Shown piece by piece: positions 10,301-17,850 of a stretch of 64,000 bases of DNA. Numbering within the stretch: position 1 is the first letter of the stretch; every line of letters begins with the position of its first letter. Source of the stretch: JBBIJO01 sp037445895 (GTDB taxonomy: Bacteria > Bacteroidota > Ignavibacteria > Kapaibacteriales > UBA2268); the NCBI GenBank assembly GCA_037445895.1, contig JBBIJO010000001.1, positions 124,001-188,000 on the forward strand, read 5' to 3'. The notes under the pieces were generated by a model that worked only from the letters and a program-made list of their open reading frames with translations, had not been told where the DNA came from and ran no database searches. The position numbers and the translations under genes were made by a program.

Positions 10301-11618
10301 TAAACGATTGCCCATCGAAATAAAGGTATGGCAAATCCTTTGCACGGAAAGTTACTGCAACAAAGTTATCTATACCCATCGGGGAACGAAACGTTGCATA
10401 ACTTGTCCATTGTGGAACAGGAGCAAGAATTAACATCATACCTTGACCATTTCTTGGGGGATTCTGTGGTTGGTCGCCAGAACCAACTTTAGGCGTAACT
10501 GGGGATAGCCACCAAGTTTTTCCATATTGGGCAACCAACACAGGTTTGCTGGACTCATAATATGCTGGGTCCTCTTGATTTGTAATCTCGTGAAATTGAC
10601 CTCGTTTTAAATTAGGGCTAATTTGCTTCAAACCGCTTCCATCTTTTCGCATCTGATATATAATCGTATTATCGTAAGCAGCAACAAAACGAATCATATC
10701 GCCACGGTCGTCGGCAATTTTATCGCGTGGCCTATCGTTATACTTTACCGGACACGAAACATACTGAGTCCCAAGCATTTCGATAGGCCACAACATCTCC
10801 AACATCATATTGCGCATAAAACTACCATTTCGACCGTAAAATGTAGCCTGATAGCGTGGAAATGCCCCCTTTGTGTGTCCAGACATTACGGCAACAGGTT
10901 TGGTTGCTTCGATATATGTTCCGGTCAAATCGGAAGAGTTGTCCTGGACTCGGCCATTATCCATCCTACCAAGAATAAAGAAAGTTTGCCCTTTGTTAAG
11001 CTTTATAGGGTCAGAAAGCTGCCCAGCCTCGAGATTTATTGTAGCAGCAGTTGGACGATATCGAAGTGTAGTATTGTCTTCCGTAGCAATAATTAGGATT
11101 TGGGGCGGTCGAAGAAGGTTCGTCCCAAGTTTGTCCAAATAAAGATTCGCAGTAACATATTTTTGTCCAAGCCATTCGACCGGGATTACACGAAAAGCTT
11201 CACCAGTCCACTGATATGAAATATAAACTGCAACCGATGCGGGGTCTTCGGTTTTGATATGGATGCCTTTGTTGCGCACCTGTTCGTTATCAGGCTCTTT
11301 ATGCATCAAAACATCGCCGAAAACAATCTGAGTAATATGGTTTGCTTGGACGCTAAAGTTTCGTTTCGAACCCGATTCAAGGTCTTCGATATAGCCCCGA
11401 GTATTAACCTTGGAAGAAATCCAAATAGCTACTGGACCATCGCCTCGAAGTCCCTCACCGTTCGGATCCAACCAACATAGGGGAATACCGAACCAGAATT
11501 CTTTCCCTTCCGTTATCTCTTGCTTAGCCATTTTACCCTGCGAAAAAGCACTGGATATTGCAAAAATGGTTAATAAAAGAAGGAAGAAGACAGAGAGAAT
11601 TAAGTTTTTAGGCTTCAT
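7362..11618 (-). CDS. Secreted IgGFc-binding-domain protein with Ig-like repeats and T9SS sorting domain
   Basis: This 1418-residue exported protein starts at an ATG with a good ribosome-binding site (GGAGG, minus strand). A signal peptide covers about 1-27 and ends in AFSQ. Residues about 30-530 resemble the IgGFc-binding N-terminal domain, with segments such as GKEFWFGIP and SYQWTGEAFRVIP. The middle holds several beta-sandwich repeats of the ASPM/SPD-2/Hydin or choice-of-anchor-D type, for example FLDFGLMQLNENKTLKFKVT. The last 85 or so residues (from MPNPIQTSG to GGISITIAK) form a T9SS type A sorting domain. It is probably a surface or extracellular adhesin-like protein, but its ligand is unknown and the domain name does not prove antibody binding. 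Confidence 0.85.
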   Translation of the reverse strand: MKPKNLILSVFFLLLLTIFAISSAFSQGKMAKQEITEGKEFWFGIPLCWLDPNGEGLRGDGPVAIWISSKVNTRGYIEDLESGSKRNFSVQANHITQIVFGDVLMHKEPDNEQVRNKGIHIKTEDPASVAVYISYQWTGEAFRVIPVEWLGQKYVTANLYLDKLGTNLLRPPQILIIATEDNTTLRYRPTAATINLEAGQLSDPIKLNKGQTFFILGRMDNGRVQDNSSDLTGTYIEATKPVAVMSGHTKGAFPRYQATFYGRNGSFMRNMMLEMLWPIEMLGTQYVSCPVKYNDRPRDKIADDRGDMIRFVAAYDNTIIYQMRKDGSGLKQISPNLKRGQFHEITNQEDPAYYESSKPVLVAQYGKTWWLSPVTPKVGSGDQPQNPPRNGQGMMLILAPVPQWTSYATFRSPMGIDNFVAVTFRAKDLPYLYFDGQSFTKRFGNSINYIEGTEYAYITEQVAAGDHYLKGEILPDGKQKATFAGYVYGNWDRSKDGFAYGYPIGINYNVQCDDSLIVEDQMECGTVNGKGTALPPNADCAGIYDVQLDRNNSYNYSDVEIDPNFRAGDKTVTFKLEVIDMKKPAKAVVSVVTKSGQTVTRTYEYQPELISAEPTFLDFGLMQLNENKTLKFKVTNTGSIPATIKEFKLKNGKKEFSLTSNQLPTTLAPQETKEFQVVATCYELGGIPVHDSVIAVLTCYEETIVGLELRTGEPIIYVDDAHWEPQPVGKETPRQVEIKNLGTVPIVITSYDYPDKQHFRLDESTLPLPLTLQPNTNHTFTVYYKADVPGVVHSTRCDFVCNATKVKPYSDWDGMGLEAGPTITGYDWMRKRIIDQYAGTDKYEGSVTINAIGNAKVDVMQIRIDEDPDGVFSFDSQNAPLQLSPDNPVPLTVWFAPKEEKEYTAKIVLVGRFSDKTMEVEGRLHGIGILPHINIVGYTFPKIQVNTTSNGNAVVSHVTINPLTAMDLTVFKIRLEGPDKDAFVIEDQYLNPSTPKLINIGGNWNIPVTFKPTRAGTFRAQLVPESDAPDQVVGELIGYAYAEGITTTNYDYKTIFITTSKDGSVYVTNLGSEPITITSSIGQSLSGDYNNFTIEKLMLNDVEIPDEPPFILQPNDKLWIFAKFRPSEVKNYMMWIAYNYTTESGESGTVYSQLIGSGMVYKLIARIPKGKYTALPGQKVEIEVLLEKHPEETKLLSEAAINDFKVRVFFKSEGRLDVQDVYPDVQDCNSLTTSGTLSEGWDCEYATVIDKSILQVHFSSKDKYLKDFGTLLKFKMDTYLSDLDIVPLPVDFQVMNLPASGYVLVDTLPGDIYISPVCVNNARLIEIATNQYFITSSMPNPIQTSGTIPYGIAFDGQTRITLWNAYGEKVATFLDGNLKAGIYELTIDATRLTLPSGVYYCKLESGSYVGGISITIAK

Positions 11619-12059
11619 AATGCCTCCTTATTTTTATAAAATATATTAGACATAAATTTTTCCATTTTCCATTTACTAATATAATAAAATATTTCTAAAT
11701 TAAAAACATAAATTACAAAAAAATATTTTTTTAAAAATTTTTTATATGCCATAAATTTTTACATTAATTTTATGTTGATTTCCATTTCACAATTTTTCAA
11801 CATTTTCAACATTCACTTAAAACAATAACAAAAGAATTCCTATTTTGTTACAATGGTAAAAAAATTATATTTAATAATAGGGAATACAATGTAAATGTTA
11901 GTTAAATTATTTTAGACTACAAATCGTTCTATTCTTAAAGTTCTTATTTATACTATTTTTGAATCTATTAATTTTGCAAAATCCCAAGGATATAGAAGTT
12001 TTTTTATTTCGTTTTTTATTATTAATTTTGTGTTTTTATTATTAATTGTTTTAAACAAT
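11619..12059. other. Divergent intergenic region (441 bp)
   Basis: This very AT-rich gap separates the large minus-strand exported protein from the ribosomal-protein operon. The minus-strand gene has a clear GGAGG site just upstream of its ATG. On the plus side there are three copies of the TAnnTTTG -7 element (11954-11961, 11969-11976, 12023-12030) and a near-duplicated TTTTTATTATTAATT at about 12013 and 12033. No RNA gene, protein frame or strong hairpin was recognised. It probably holds promoters for both neighbours. Confidence 0.5.
12023..12030 (+). promoter_or_regulatory. Bacteroidota-type -7 element for the ribosomal-protein operon
   Basis: TAATTTTG matches the TAnnTTTG -7 consensus of Bacteroidota sigma-A promoters and lies 29 bases before the ATG of the first gene. 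The -33 box is poor (TTTT at 11999-12002 with a 20-base spacer). Similar -7 elements at 11954 and 11969 could be alternative starts. Confidence 0.42.
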
Positions 12060-12236
12060 ATGGCTAAACAACAGACATTTGCCGATAAGGTTAAAAAGAA
12101 AGTCCGAACCGACGAAGGCTTCAACGTCAAGGTTATCAAAGGTTATCGTACACCACAAGGCACTCTTCGCTTCTTTTCTAAATTTGTTCGAGTAATGGAC
12201 CTAAACGAACTAAATAAAGTAGATATTAGAGAATAA
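12060..12236 (+). CDS. Small basic protein in a ribosomal-protein operon (58 aa)
   Basis: The frame starts MAKQQTFADKVKKKV and ends at a TAA 17 bases before L31. A longer frame would begin at 12030, but the ATG at 12060 gives the basic N-terminus typical of small ribosome-associated proteins, so it is preferred. The protein is lysine-rich at the N-terminus, with a beta-like middle (NVKVIKGYRTPQGTLRF) and an acidic end. I do not recognise a named family with certainty. Small proteins of this shape precede ribosomal genes in related phyla. A ribosome-associated role is inferred from position and charge only. Confidence 0.7.
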   Translation: MAKQQTFADKVKKKVRTDEGFNVKVIKGYRTPQGTLRFFSKFVRVMDLNELNKVDIRE

Positions 12237-12253
12237 ACAAGTTGAAATGATAT

Positions 12254-12490
12254 ATGAAAAAAGGAATTCATCCATACTACCATACCGTAGAAATCGTTAT
12301 GACCGATGGTAGTAAATTTAAAACTCGGTCTTGCTACAAAAACGATCGTCTTGTTCTTGAAATCGATTCGAAATCTCACCCTTTCTTCACTGGGAAACAA
12401 GTTTTGGTTGATACTGCTGGACGAGTTGACCGATTCCAAAAACGTCTCGAAAAAAGCAAGTTGCTCCAAGAACAAAGGAGGAAAAAATGA
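12254..12490 (+). CDS. rpmE: 50S ribosomal protein L31
   Basis: This 78-residue protein begins MKKGIHPYYHTVEIVMTDGS, followed by SHPFFTGKQ and DTAGRVDRFQKRLEK, which is the L31 signature. It lacks the four zinc-binding cysteines of the zinc form, keeping only one Cys (at 27), so it is a zinc-independent form. It lies between the small basic protein and S18 and overlaps the S18 start by ATGA. The three genes form one translation-coupled operon. Confidence 0.93.
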   Translation: MKKGIHPYYHTVEIVMTDGSKFKTRSCYKNDRLVLEIDSKSHPFFTGKQVLVDTAGRVDRFQKRLEKSKLLQEQRRKK

Positions 12491-12750
12491 ACGCAATACA
12501 TCCGATGCTTTCTCCTTCTGCAACAAAGAAACAGAAAACATACAAGAAAAAGGTAAATCCTTATAAAAACGTCGAGGTTTTTGATTATCTCGATTATAAG
12601 TCATTAGAAAAATTCATTAATGATCAAGGTAAAATGCTTCCGAGGAGGATTACCGGGGTTACAGCAAAACAACAAAGGCAAATCGCAAATGCTGTAAAAT
12701 ATGCTCGACATCTTGCGTTATTGCCCTATGTTGCACAAGATATTGCATAA
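12487..12750 (+). CDS. rpsR: 30S ribosomal protein S18
   Basis: This 87-residue protein carries the S18 core YLDYKSLEKFINDQGKMLPR and the conserved TGVTAKQQRQIANAVKYARH, which binds 16S rRNA at the platform next to S6. Its start overlaps the L31 stop (ATGA at 12487-12490). The N-terminal extension of about 25 residues is basic and low in complexity, as is common in this protein. A strong hairpin terminator follows at 12780. Confidence 0.95.
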   Translation: MNAIHPMLSPSATKKQKTYKKKVNPYKNVEVFDYLDYKSLEKFINDQGKMLPRRITGVTAKQQRQIANAVKYARHLALLPYVAQDIA

Positions 12751-12779
12751 AAAATTCTAATATAAGCCTTATATTTTCT

Positions 12780-12812
12780 AAAAGGGGAAATGTTAAAATC
12801 TCCCCTTTTTAT
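12780..12812. terminator. Bidirectional terminator between rpsR and ruvC
   Basis: AAAAGGGGA (12780-12788) pairs with TCCCCTTTT (12801-12809) around a 12-base loop and is followed by T-rich sequence on the plus strand. The genes converge here, and the stop codon of ruvC overlaps the right arm. The hairpin can stop transcription from rpsR and, less perfectly, from ruvC. Confidence 0.8.
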
Positions 12813-13357
12813 TCATAAATTTTTTCAGGATTTTCTTCGATATACTCTTTCCAGCTTTTTGGTTTTGTTCGCCCGAGGTTGAACTGCTTTGTTTTCGACC
12901 AATGGCATAAAGCAACCGCTAACGCATCGCTTATATCAAAAAAATTACCGGAAAGATTCAGATTTAAAATCGAAGATACCATAAAACTCACACTCTTTTT
13001 TGTTGCATTACCATTTCCTGTAACAGCCTGCTTAACTTGGCGAGGTGAATATTCATACACAGGAAGATTTTTATTAACAGATGCTAAAATTGCCGATGTC
13101 CTTGCTTGGGTCAATTTTATAAGGGACTGTGCATTTTTCGAATAAAACTGATTTTCGACTACTACTTCATCGACTTTATAGTCCTCAATTAATGCTTCAA
13201 TTTGTGTATAAATAAACTTCAGCCGTGTAAGAAAATCATTAGTCGCTTTTTTAGGTTCGATAACACCAAATGATAAAACCTTTAGAAGCTCTTTATCAAT
13301 TTGGATAAGTCCATAGCCACAACGAATCGAACCGGGGTCAATTCCTAAAACTACCAT
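12809..13357 (-). CDS. ruvC: Crossover junction endodeoxyribonuclease RuvC
   Basis: This 182-residue Holliday-junction resolvase has the four acidic catalytic residues of the family, in the expected places: Asp7 (LGIDPGS), Glu68 (VVVENQF), Asp141 and Asp144 (DISDALAVALCH). The NAQSLIKLTQARTSAI segment is also typical. Length is normal, with a short basic tail. It starts one base after the yebC stop, so the two are co-transcribed, a common pairing in bacteria. ruvA and ruvB are not in the window. Confidence 0.96.
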   Translation of the reverse strand: MVVLGIDPGSIRCGYGLIQIDKELLKVLSFGVIEPKKATNDFLTRLKFIYTQIEALIEDYKVDEVVVENQFYSKNAQSLIKLTQARTSAILASVNKNLPVYEYSPRQVKQAVTGNGNATKKSVSFMVSSILNLNLSGNFFDISDALAVALCHWSKTKQFNLGRTKPKSWKEYIEENPEKIYE

Positions 13358-13358
13358 A

Positions 13359-14120
13359 TCAGCTTTGCTCTCGTTCTATTTGCGAAAGAACTTCGTCGGT
13401 AAATTCGTAATTGCCATACACATTTTGGACGTCTTCTAAATCTTCGAGCATATCGAAAAACTTTAATACCTTTTTTGCATCATTAATATTATTAATTTTT
13501 ATAGTTGTTTTTGGAATATATTCATAATTGGATTCAAGTATTTTTATGTTTTTGGTTTCAAAGAATCTGTAACAAAAATTGAGATTCTCGAATCCACAAA
13601 TTATTCGTGTTCGTTCTTCATCGTATTCCATATCTTCGCAACCCGCTTCGAGAACCATTTCTAAAATTTGCTCCTCTGTCCTACCGTTCGTCTCGATATA
13701 CAATACCCCCTTTCTTTCAAAATTCCACATAACGGAACCTGGTTCTCCAATATTTCCTCCCAACTTACCCATTTCGGAGCGGATTACTGGATATGTTCTA
13801 TTTCGATTATCAGTAATTGTTTCGACTATCACAGCAACCCCAAGCGGAGCATAGCCTTCGTAGACAATTTCCTCATAAGATTCACCTTGAATTTCCCCCG
13901 TGCCACGTTGAATAGCTCGTTTAATATTTTCCATTGGCATATTTTCTGCCCTTGCGTTCTGGATTGCTAAACGTAATCGCGGGTTTGCTTCGGGGTCCCC
14001 CCCACCTTCGCGTGCAGAAATTGTAATCTCTTTGGCAAGGCGGGTAAAGAGTTTACCCCTTTTGGCATCTTTCGCTGCTTTCTTATGCTTAATATTTGCC
14101 CATTTACTGTGGCCCGACAT
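13359..14120 (-). CDS. YebC/PmpR family protein
   Basis: This 253-residue protein begins MSGHSKWANIKHKKAAKDAK, the invariant YebC start, followed by KLFTRLAKEI, REGGGDPEANPRLRLAIQNA and GYAPLGVAVIVE. The family was first described as transcriptional regulators. More recent work links YebC proteins to translation of proline-rich stretches, so its exact role here is open. Length is normal and the gene heads the yebC-ruvC operon. A possible -7 element lies upstream at 14152-14159 on the minus strand. Confidence 0.95.
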   Translation of the reverse strand: MSGHSKWANIKHKKAAKDAKRGKLFTRLAKEITISAREGGGDPEANPRLRLAIQNARAENMPMENIKRAIQRGTGEIQGESYEEIVYEGYAPLGVAVIVETITDNRNRTYPVIRSEMGKLGGNIGEPGSVMWNFERKGVLYIETNGRTEEQILEMVLEAGCEDMEYDEERTRIICGFENLNFCYRFFETKNIKILESNYEYIPKTTIKINNINDAKKVLKFFDMLEDLEDVQNVYGNYEFTDEVLSQIEREQS

Positions 14121-14151
14121 TAATCCCTCATTATTTAACCAAAAGAATATA

Positions 14152-14159
14152 CAAAATTA
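14152..14159 (-). promoter_or_regulatory. Possible -7 element for yebC-ruvC
   Basis: Read on the minus strand, CAAAATTA is TAATTTTG, matching the TAnnTTTG -7 consensus, about 31 bases upstream of the yebC ATG. No good TTTG lies at the ideal 19-21 base spacing. Confidence 0.35.
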
Positions 14160-14374
14160 GTGAAATTTGTTGACAATATTGACTTTATTGTTCATCATAA
14201 TGACATTCGAACGAAAACAATATTAGGTAAAATCCAAACCTAAATGGAAAGAATTCTAACTTTTGGAGCATTGTTCGGCAAAGCAACAATTTCCACTCGA
14301 ATGACCCGGATTTTTCATTTCATTTATGAATGTTATGCTCCAGTCAATTCAATACTATTTATTAATTTGCTTTT

Positions 14375-15808
14375 TTGTGGAGTGTTACATTGGAATTACT
14401 GTTTAACATACTTTTTGCGTTATCATACATCAGCCATTTTGCCTATGGATATGCTTTCTTTTATTTCTTTAACTATGGCATTACACTATTAGATTTAGGC
14501 GTTGTTGCTCTCTATTTTATTCTATTCTTTGCTTTCTTAGTCTTAGGAAAGAAATTGAAAATATGTATGAATTATCCTAATGTTCTTCTTTTGTCGTTTA
14601 ATTTAACTTTGTTATTATCGGCATTTACGCCACTTTGGAATGGAGACGTTAAGCTGCTTACCCAATTCGTAAAATCCACCGCTCATTACTATTATGTGGT
14701 TTTCTTTGTCCTATTAATTTATTTTGAATGGCTAAAACCGAAAACTTATTATTGGGTTATTCGAATGTTTATTTGGGCTGTTACTATTTTTAATTTATTT
14801 GGAATTTATCAGCTTTTTGCTCGTGCACTTAATTTACCACTTGCTTGGCTCGAGATGAATAACAAAGGTATATTTTCAAGACTGGAAATAGTAGGTAGCG
14901 TTCAACAGTTATCGCTCCAATTTGGGAGCTTCTACCGAGTTACATCTATTTTCACCGAGCCGAGTGTTTTGGCTTCTTTAAACATATATCTTCTAATTTT
15001 CTTGATAATCCCTTGGGTTCAATTCAGGGAAAGCTTTATCAAATCAACAAAGATTCTGATGCCCTTAATTTTAATTAGCGTGATAACTTTATTCTTAACA
15101 TATTCTATGACCGGCTTAATGGGAATTGTCGGGCTTCTACTCACCATTATTTTGTTAGAAAAGATAAAATCGTATAAAATGGTTTTTAAAACCCTGTTGA
15201 TTATCCTTGCTACCATATTAATTTCGAACTTCATTTTGATTGAAATATTTAATATCAATTTGCTTAACTTATTTTCATACAGAATAGAAAGTGTTGCAAC
15301 TTTAGGCGAAACACAGATTAGGGGCGAAAGTCTTCCGACTCGCTTGTTAAATATTACTTCATCAATCAAAGTCTGGATGCAACATCCGCTCTTTGGAGTT
15401 GGGTTGGGTCTTCTTGGCTATCACAAGGATTTCCCATTTAGTTTTTCGGATGTTACTATTTTTTCGGTATTAGCCGAAGCAGGCATATTCAATTTTATTC
15501 TCTTTATCAGTTTTATGTTTTCTCTTTTTATCACATCAATTAAAGTTTATAAAAGGACTCGAAATATCAGCGAAATCCCACTATATGAGAAAAAACTTAT
15601 TGGGATTGCTCCCTATGTTGTTGCTTTTGAAATTTTAAGATGTTCTTTTACTGCAAATATTATGATATACTTTATCTTGTGGTTCAATTTAGCTTATGCA
15701 CTTTACCCCATAAATCATTATGGTTCCTTCCTCGGATACAATTATCTAAATATTTCTTTGCATTCAACGCCTCTATGGAAAAAACTCTTTTCCCAAAAGC
15801 AAGGTTAG
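14375..15808 (+). CDS. O-antigen ligase/polymerase-like membrane protein
   Basis: This is a multi-pass membrane protein of up to 477 residues with about ten hydrophobic segments. Near residue 310 it has the Wzy_C-type signature RGESLPTRLLNITSSIKVW followed by HPLFGVGLGLLGYH, typical of O-antigen ligases and polymerases that act on lipid-linked sugars on the periplasmic side. No ATG lies near the N-terminus: the frame starts at TTG 14375, with another TTG at 14390, and the first ATG is far inside. The start is therefore uncertain. The gene is divergent from yebC and 75 bases before ffh. It fits with the three GT9 enzymes in the window in making a surface polysaccharide. Confidence 0.75.
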   Translation: MWSVTLELLFNILFALSYISHFAYGYAFFYFFNYGITLLDLGVVALYFILFFAFLVLGKKLKICMNYPNVLLLSFNLTLLLSAFTPLWNGDVKLLTQFVKSTAHYYYVVFFVLLIYFEWLKPKTYYWVIRMFIWAVTIFNLFGIYQLFARALNLPLAWLEMNNKGIFSRLEIVGSVQQLSLQFGSFYRVTSIFTEPSVLASLNIYLLIFLIIPWVQFRESFIKSTKILMPLILISVITLFLTYSMTGLMGIVGLLLTIILLEKIKSYKMVFKTLLIILATILISNFILIEIFNINLLNLFSYRIESVATLGETQIRGESLPTRLLNITSSIKVWMQHPLFGVGLGLLGYHKDFPFSFSDVTIFSVLAEAGIFNFILFISFMFSLFITSIKVYKRTRNISEIPLYEKKLIGIAPYVVAFEILRCSFTANIMIYFILWFNLAYALYPINHYGSFLGYNYLNISLHSTPLWKKLFSQKQG

Positions 15809-15817
15809 ACTATAAAT

Positions 15818-15849
15818 TTTGGATAAGACAAAAAATTAGAGTATTTTTG
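15818..15849 (+). promoter_or_regulatory. ffh promoter of the Bacteroidota type
   Basis: TTTG at 15818-15821 is separated by exactly 20 bases from TATTTTTG at 15842-15849. This matches the TTTG-N(19-21)-TAnnTTTG consensus of Bacteroidota sigma-A promoters, 34 bases before the ffh ATG. It is the best full match in the window. Confidence 0.62.
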
Positions 15850-15883
15850 TAGTTTTCTTTTTCGATATTTCTATAATTTTAAA

Positions 15884-17221
15884 ATGTTTGAAAGTTTACA
15901 AGAAAAGCTTGAACAAGCAATAAAACGACTCAAAGGTCAGGCTGTATTAACCGAGAGTAATATCGAGGAGGCACTTCGAGAAATCCGCCGTGCCTTGATT
16001 GAAGCCGATGTAAACTTCAATGTTGCAAAAAAGTTCGTCGATGATGTCAAAGAAAAAGCTCTTGGGGCACAAGTAAAAGGTAAACTGCTACCCGAACAAG
16101 TAATCGTAAAAATAGTTTACGACGAATTAGTAGAAATTCTTGGCAATAAACAAGCCGAATTGATTTTCTCGCCTACACCTCCAACAGTTATAATGGTTGC
16201 TGGTTTGCAAGGCTCTGGAAAAACAACCTTCTGTGCCAAACTTGCTAAATTAATTCGTAAAAAAGGTAAGCAACCTCTTCTTGTCGCTTGCGATATTCAC
16301 CGCCCTGCTGCTATTAACCAATTAAAGCAATTAGGTCAGTCAGCAAATATTCCTGTTTTTTCGTTCGATAGTAAGGAGCCTGTTTCAATAGCAAAGGAAG
16401 CATTTGCTTATGCTCGGAAATTTTCGCGTGATGTATTAATAATTGACACAGCGGGACGCTTAACCATCGATGAAGAAATGATGCAAGAGGTCGAAAATCT
16501 TGCACGATTCGTAAGCCCAACCGAAACTCTATTCGTATGCGATTCAATGATTGGACAGGATGCTGTAACAACTGCCAAGGCTTTCCACGACCGACTAAAT
16601 ATTACAGGTGTTGTTCTTACTAAACTTGACGGGGATACACGCGGTGGTGCAGCGCTTTCTGTTTTATCGGTAACTGGTCGTCCAATTAAATTCGTAAGTA
16701 CTGGGGAAAAAATAGAGGCCATTGAACCTTTTCATCCAGAGAGAATCGCATCCAGAATACTTGGAATGGGTGATATTGTTACTCTTGTTGAAAAGGCTGA
16801 ACAAGAATATGATTCCGAACAAGCAAAGAAATTGGAAGAAAAAATTCGTAAAAACCAATTTACATTTGAAGATTTTCTCGACCAGCTTAAAGTAATCAAA
16901 AAAATGGGCTCGATACGTGATTTATTAGGTTTTCTCCCAGGTATGGATAAAGCATTGCGAAATGTTGATATAGATGAGAAAAATTTCGCACGAATCGAAG
17001 CAATAATACTTTCAATGACGAAAGAAGAACGAGATAACCCAAAAATTATAAATGGGTCGCGCCGAAAAAGAATTGCCGATGGCAGTGGAACCTCCCTCCA
17101 AGATGTTAATCGGCTCTTGAAGCAATTCGAAGAAATGACAAAATTAATGAAAACGATTAATCGTGGAGGAAGAACACGGTTTCTGAAAAACTTGAATCTT
17201 CCAGCAAACTTTGGATTATAA
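15884..17221 (+). CDS. ffh: Signal recognition particle protein Ffh
   Basis: This 445-residue GTPase binds signal sequences and 4.5S RNA and delivers ribosomes to FtsY at the inner membrane. The N-terminal four-helix bundle precedes the G domain: G1 GLQGSGKTT at 107-115, DTAGR at about 188 and TKLDGDTRGG at about 247. The methionine-rich M domain fills 325-440 and includes the RNA-binding GSRRKRIADGSGTSLQDVN. Length is normal. rpsP follows 34 bases later, the common ffh-rpsP order. Confidence 0.97.
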   Translation: MFESLQEKLEQAIKRLKGQAVLTESNIEEALREIRRALIEADVNFNVAKKFVDDVKEKALGAQVKGKLLPEQVIVKIVYDELVEILGNKQAELIFSPTPPTVIMVAGLQGSGKTTFCAKLAKLIRKKGKQPLLVACDIHRPAAINQLKQLGQSANIPVFSFDSKEPVSIAKEAFAYARKFSRDVLIIDTAGRLTIDEEMMQEVENLARFVSPTETLFVCDSMIGQDAVTTAKAFHDRLNITGVVLTKLDGDTRGGAALSVLSVTGRPIKFVSTGEKIEAIEPFHPERIASRILGMGDIVTLVEKAEQEYDSEQAKKLEEKIRKNQFTFEDFLDQLKVIKKMGSIRDLLGFLPGMDKALRNVDIDEKNFARIEAIILSMTKEERDNPKIINGSRRKRIADGSGTSLQDVNRLLKQFEEMTKLMKTINRGGRTRFLKNLNLPANFGL

Positions 17222-17255
17222 CATTTTTGTTTGTTTAACTAAATTTAGGTTTAAT

Positions 17256-17663
17256 ATGGTAAAAATTCGTTTAAGAAGGAAAGGCAGGACACATTATCCT
17301 TTTTACGATATTGTAGCTATCGATTCACGTAATCGCCGCGATGGTGCCTTCATCGAACGTCTTGGCTTTTACAATCCCAACACACAGCCCTCGAATATTG
17401 AAATTAATGTTGAAAGAGCCATTTATTGGCTCAACAATGGAGCACAACCATCCGACACTGTCCGTAAACTTCTTAGTTACGAAGGCGTGTTCCTTGCTCG
17501 ACATTTAAAGTTTAAAAACAAATCTTCGGATGAAATAGAAGAAGCTTTAATTAAACACAAAGAGATTTCGATTGCACGCTATTGGCGTCGACGAGAACTT
17601 CGCAAGAAACGGGAATTTGCAAAAAAACAGTCTCAATCTCAGGATAACACGGAAACTTCATAG
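17256..17663 (+). CDS. rpsP: 30S ribosomal protein S16
   Basis: The ATG at 17256 gives MVKIRLRRKGRTHYPFYDIV, the canonical S16 start. The frame is open 15 codons further upstream, but that extension overlaps ffh and does not look like S16. Conserved parts include DGAFIERLGFYNP and ERAIYWLNNGAQPSDTV. At 135 residues it is longer than the core family (about 80-90) because of a charged C-terminal tail (about 95-135), as is often seen in this lineage. Confidence 0.95.
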   Translation: MVKIRLRRKGRTHYPFYDIVAIDSRNRRDGAFIERLGFYNPNTQPSNIEINVERAIYWLNNGAQPSDTVRKLLSYEGVFLARHLKFKNKSSDEIEEALIKHKEISIARYWRRRELRKKREFAKKQSQSQDNTETS

Positions 17664-17850
17664 TTCGTTAAACAAAGATAACAATGCTGAAATAACATTA
17701 ACTTGGTATTAAACTTTCTCAACAGGCACAATTGGAAGTGCCGTGAAAATGTTATATCGGTAGAACTACAACAATTTAATATTTTAATGCTTTCGAGGCA
17801 GTCCCCGTTCTGAATCAAGATACTTATGATGATGAAGTTTCAATAGCAAG

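Noticed and set aside
10623..11096. Plus-strand frame of 157 codons inside the large minus-strand gene
   Set aside because: It is the antisense shadow of the IgGFc-binding-domain gene, which has clear domains and a sorting domain. The frame has no recognisable protein features.
7362..11618. Antibody-binding virulence factor
   Set aside because: The IgGFc-binding domain name does not show immunoglobulin binding, and nothing else in the window suggests a pathogen.
12143..12604. Minus-strand frame of 153 codons across L31 and S18
   Set aside because: It is antisense to two certain ribosomal proteins and shows no family signature.
14244..14492. 82-codon plus-strand frame before the O-antigen ligase-like gene
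   Set aside because: It is in another frame from the membrane protein, and its second half is a shadow of it. There is no family match. A frameshift in the N-terminus is possible but not supported.
17664..17850. Decayed gene between rpsP and the threonine dehydrogenase gene
   Set aside because: Short readable stretches occur, but stops are frequent in every frame and no family is recognisable. It is left as intergenic sequence.
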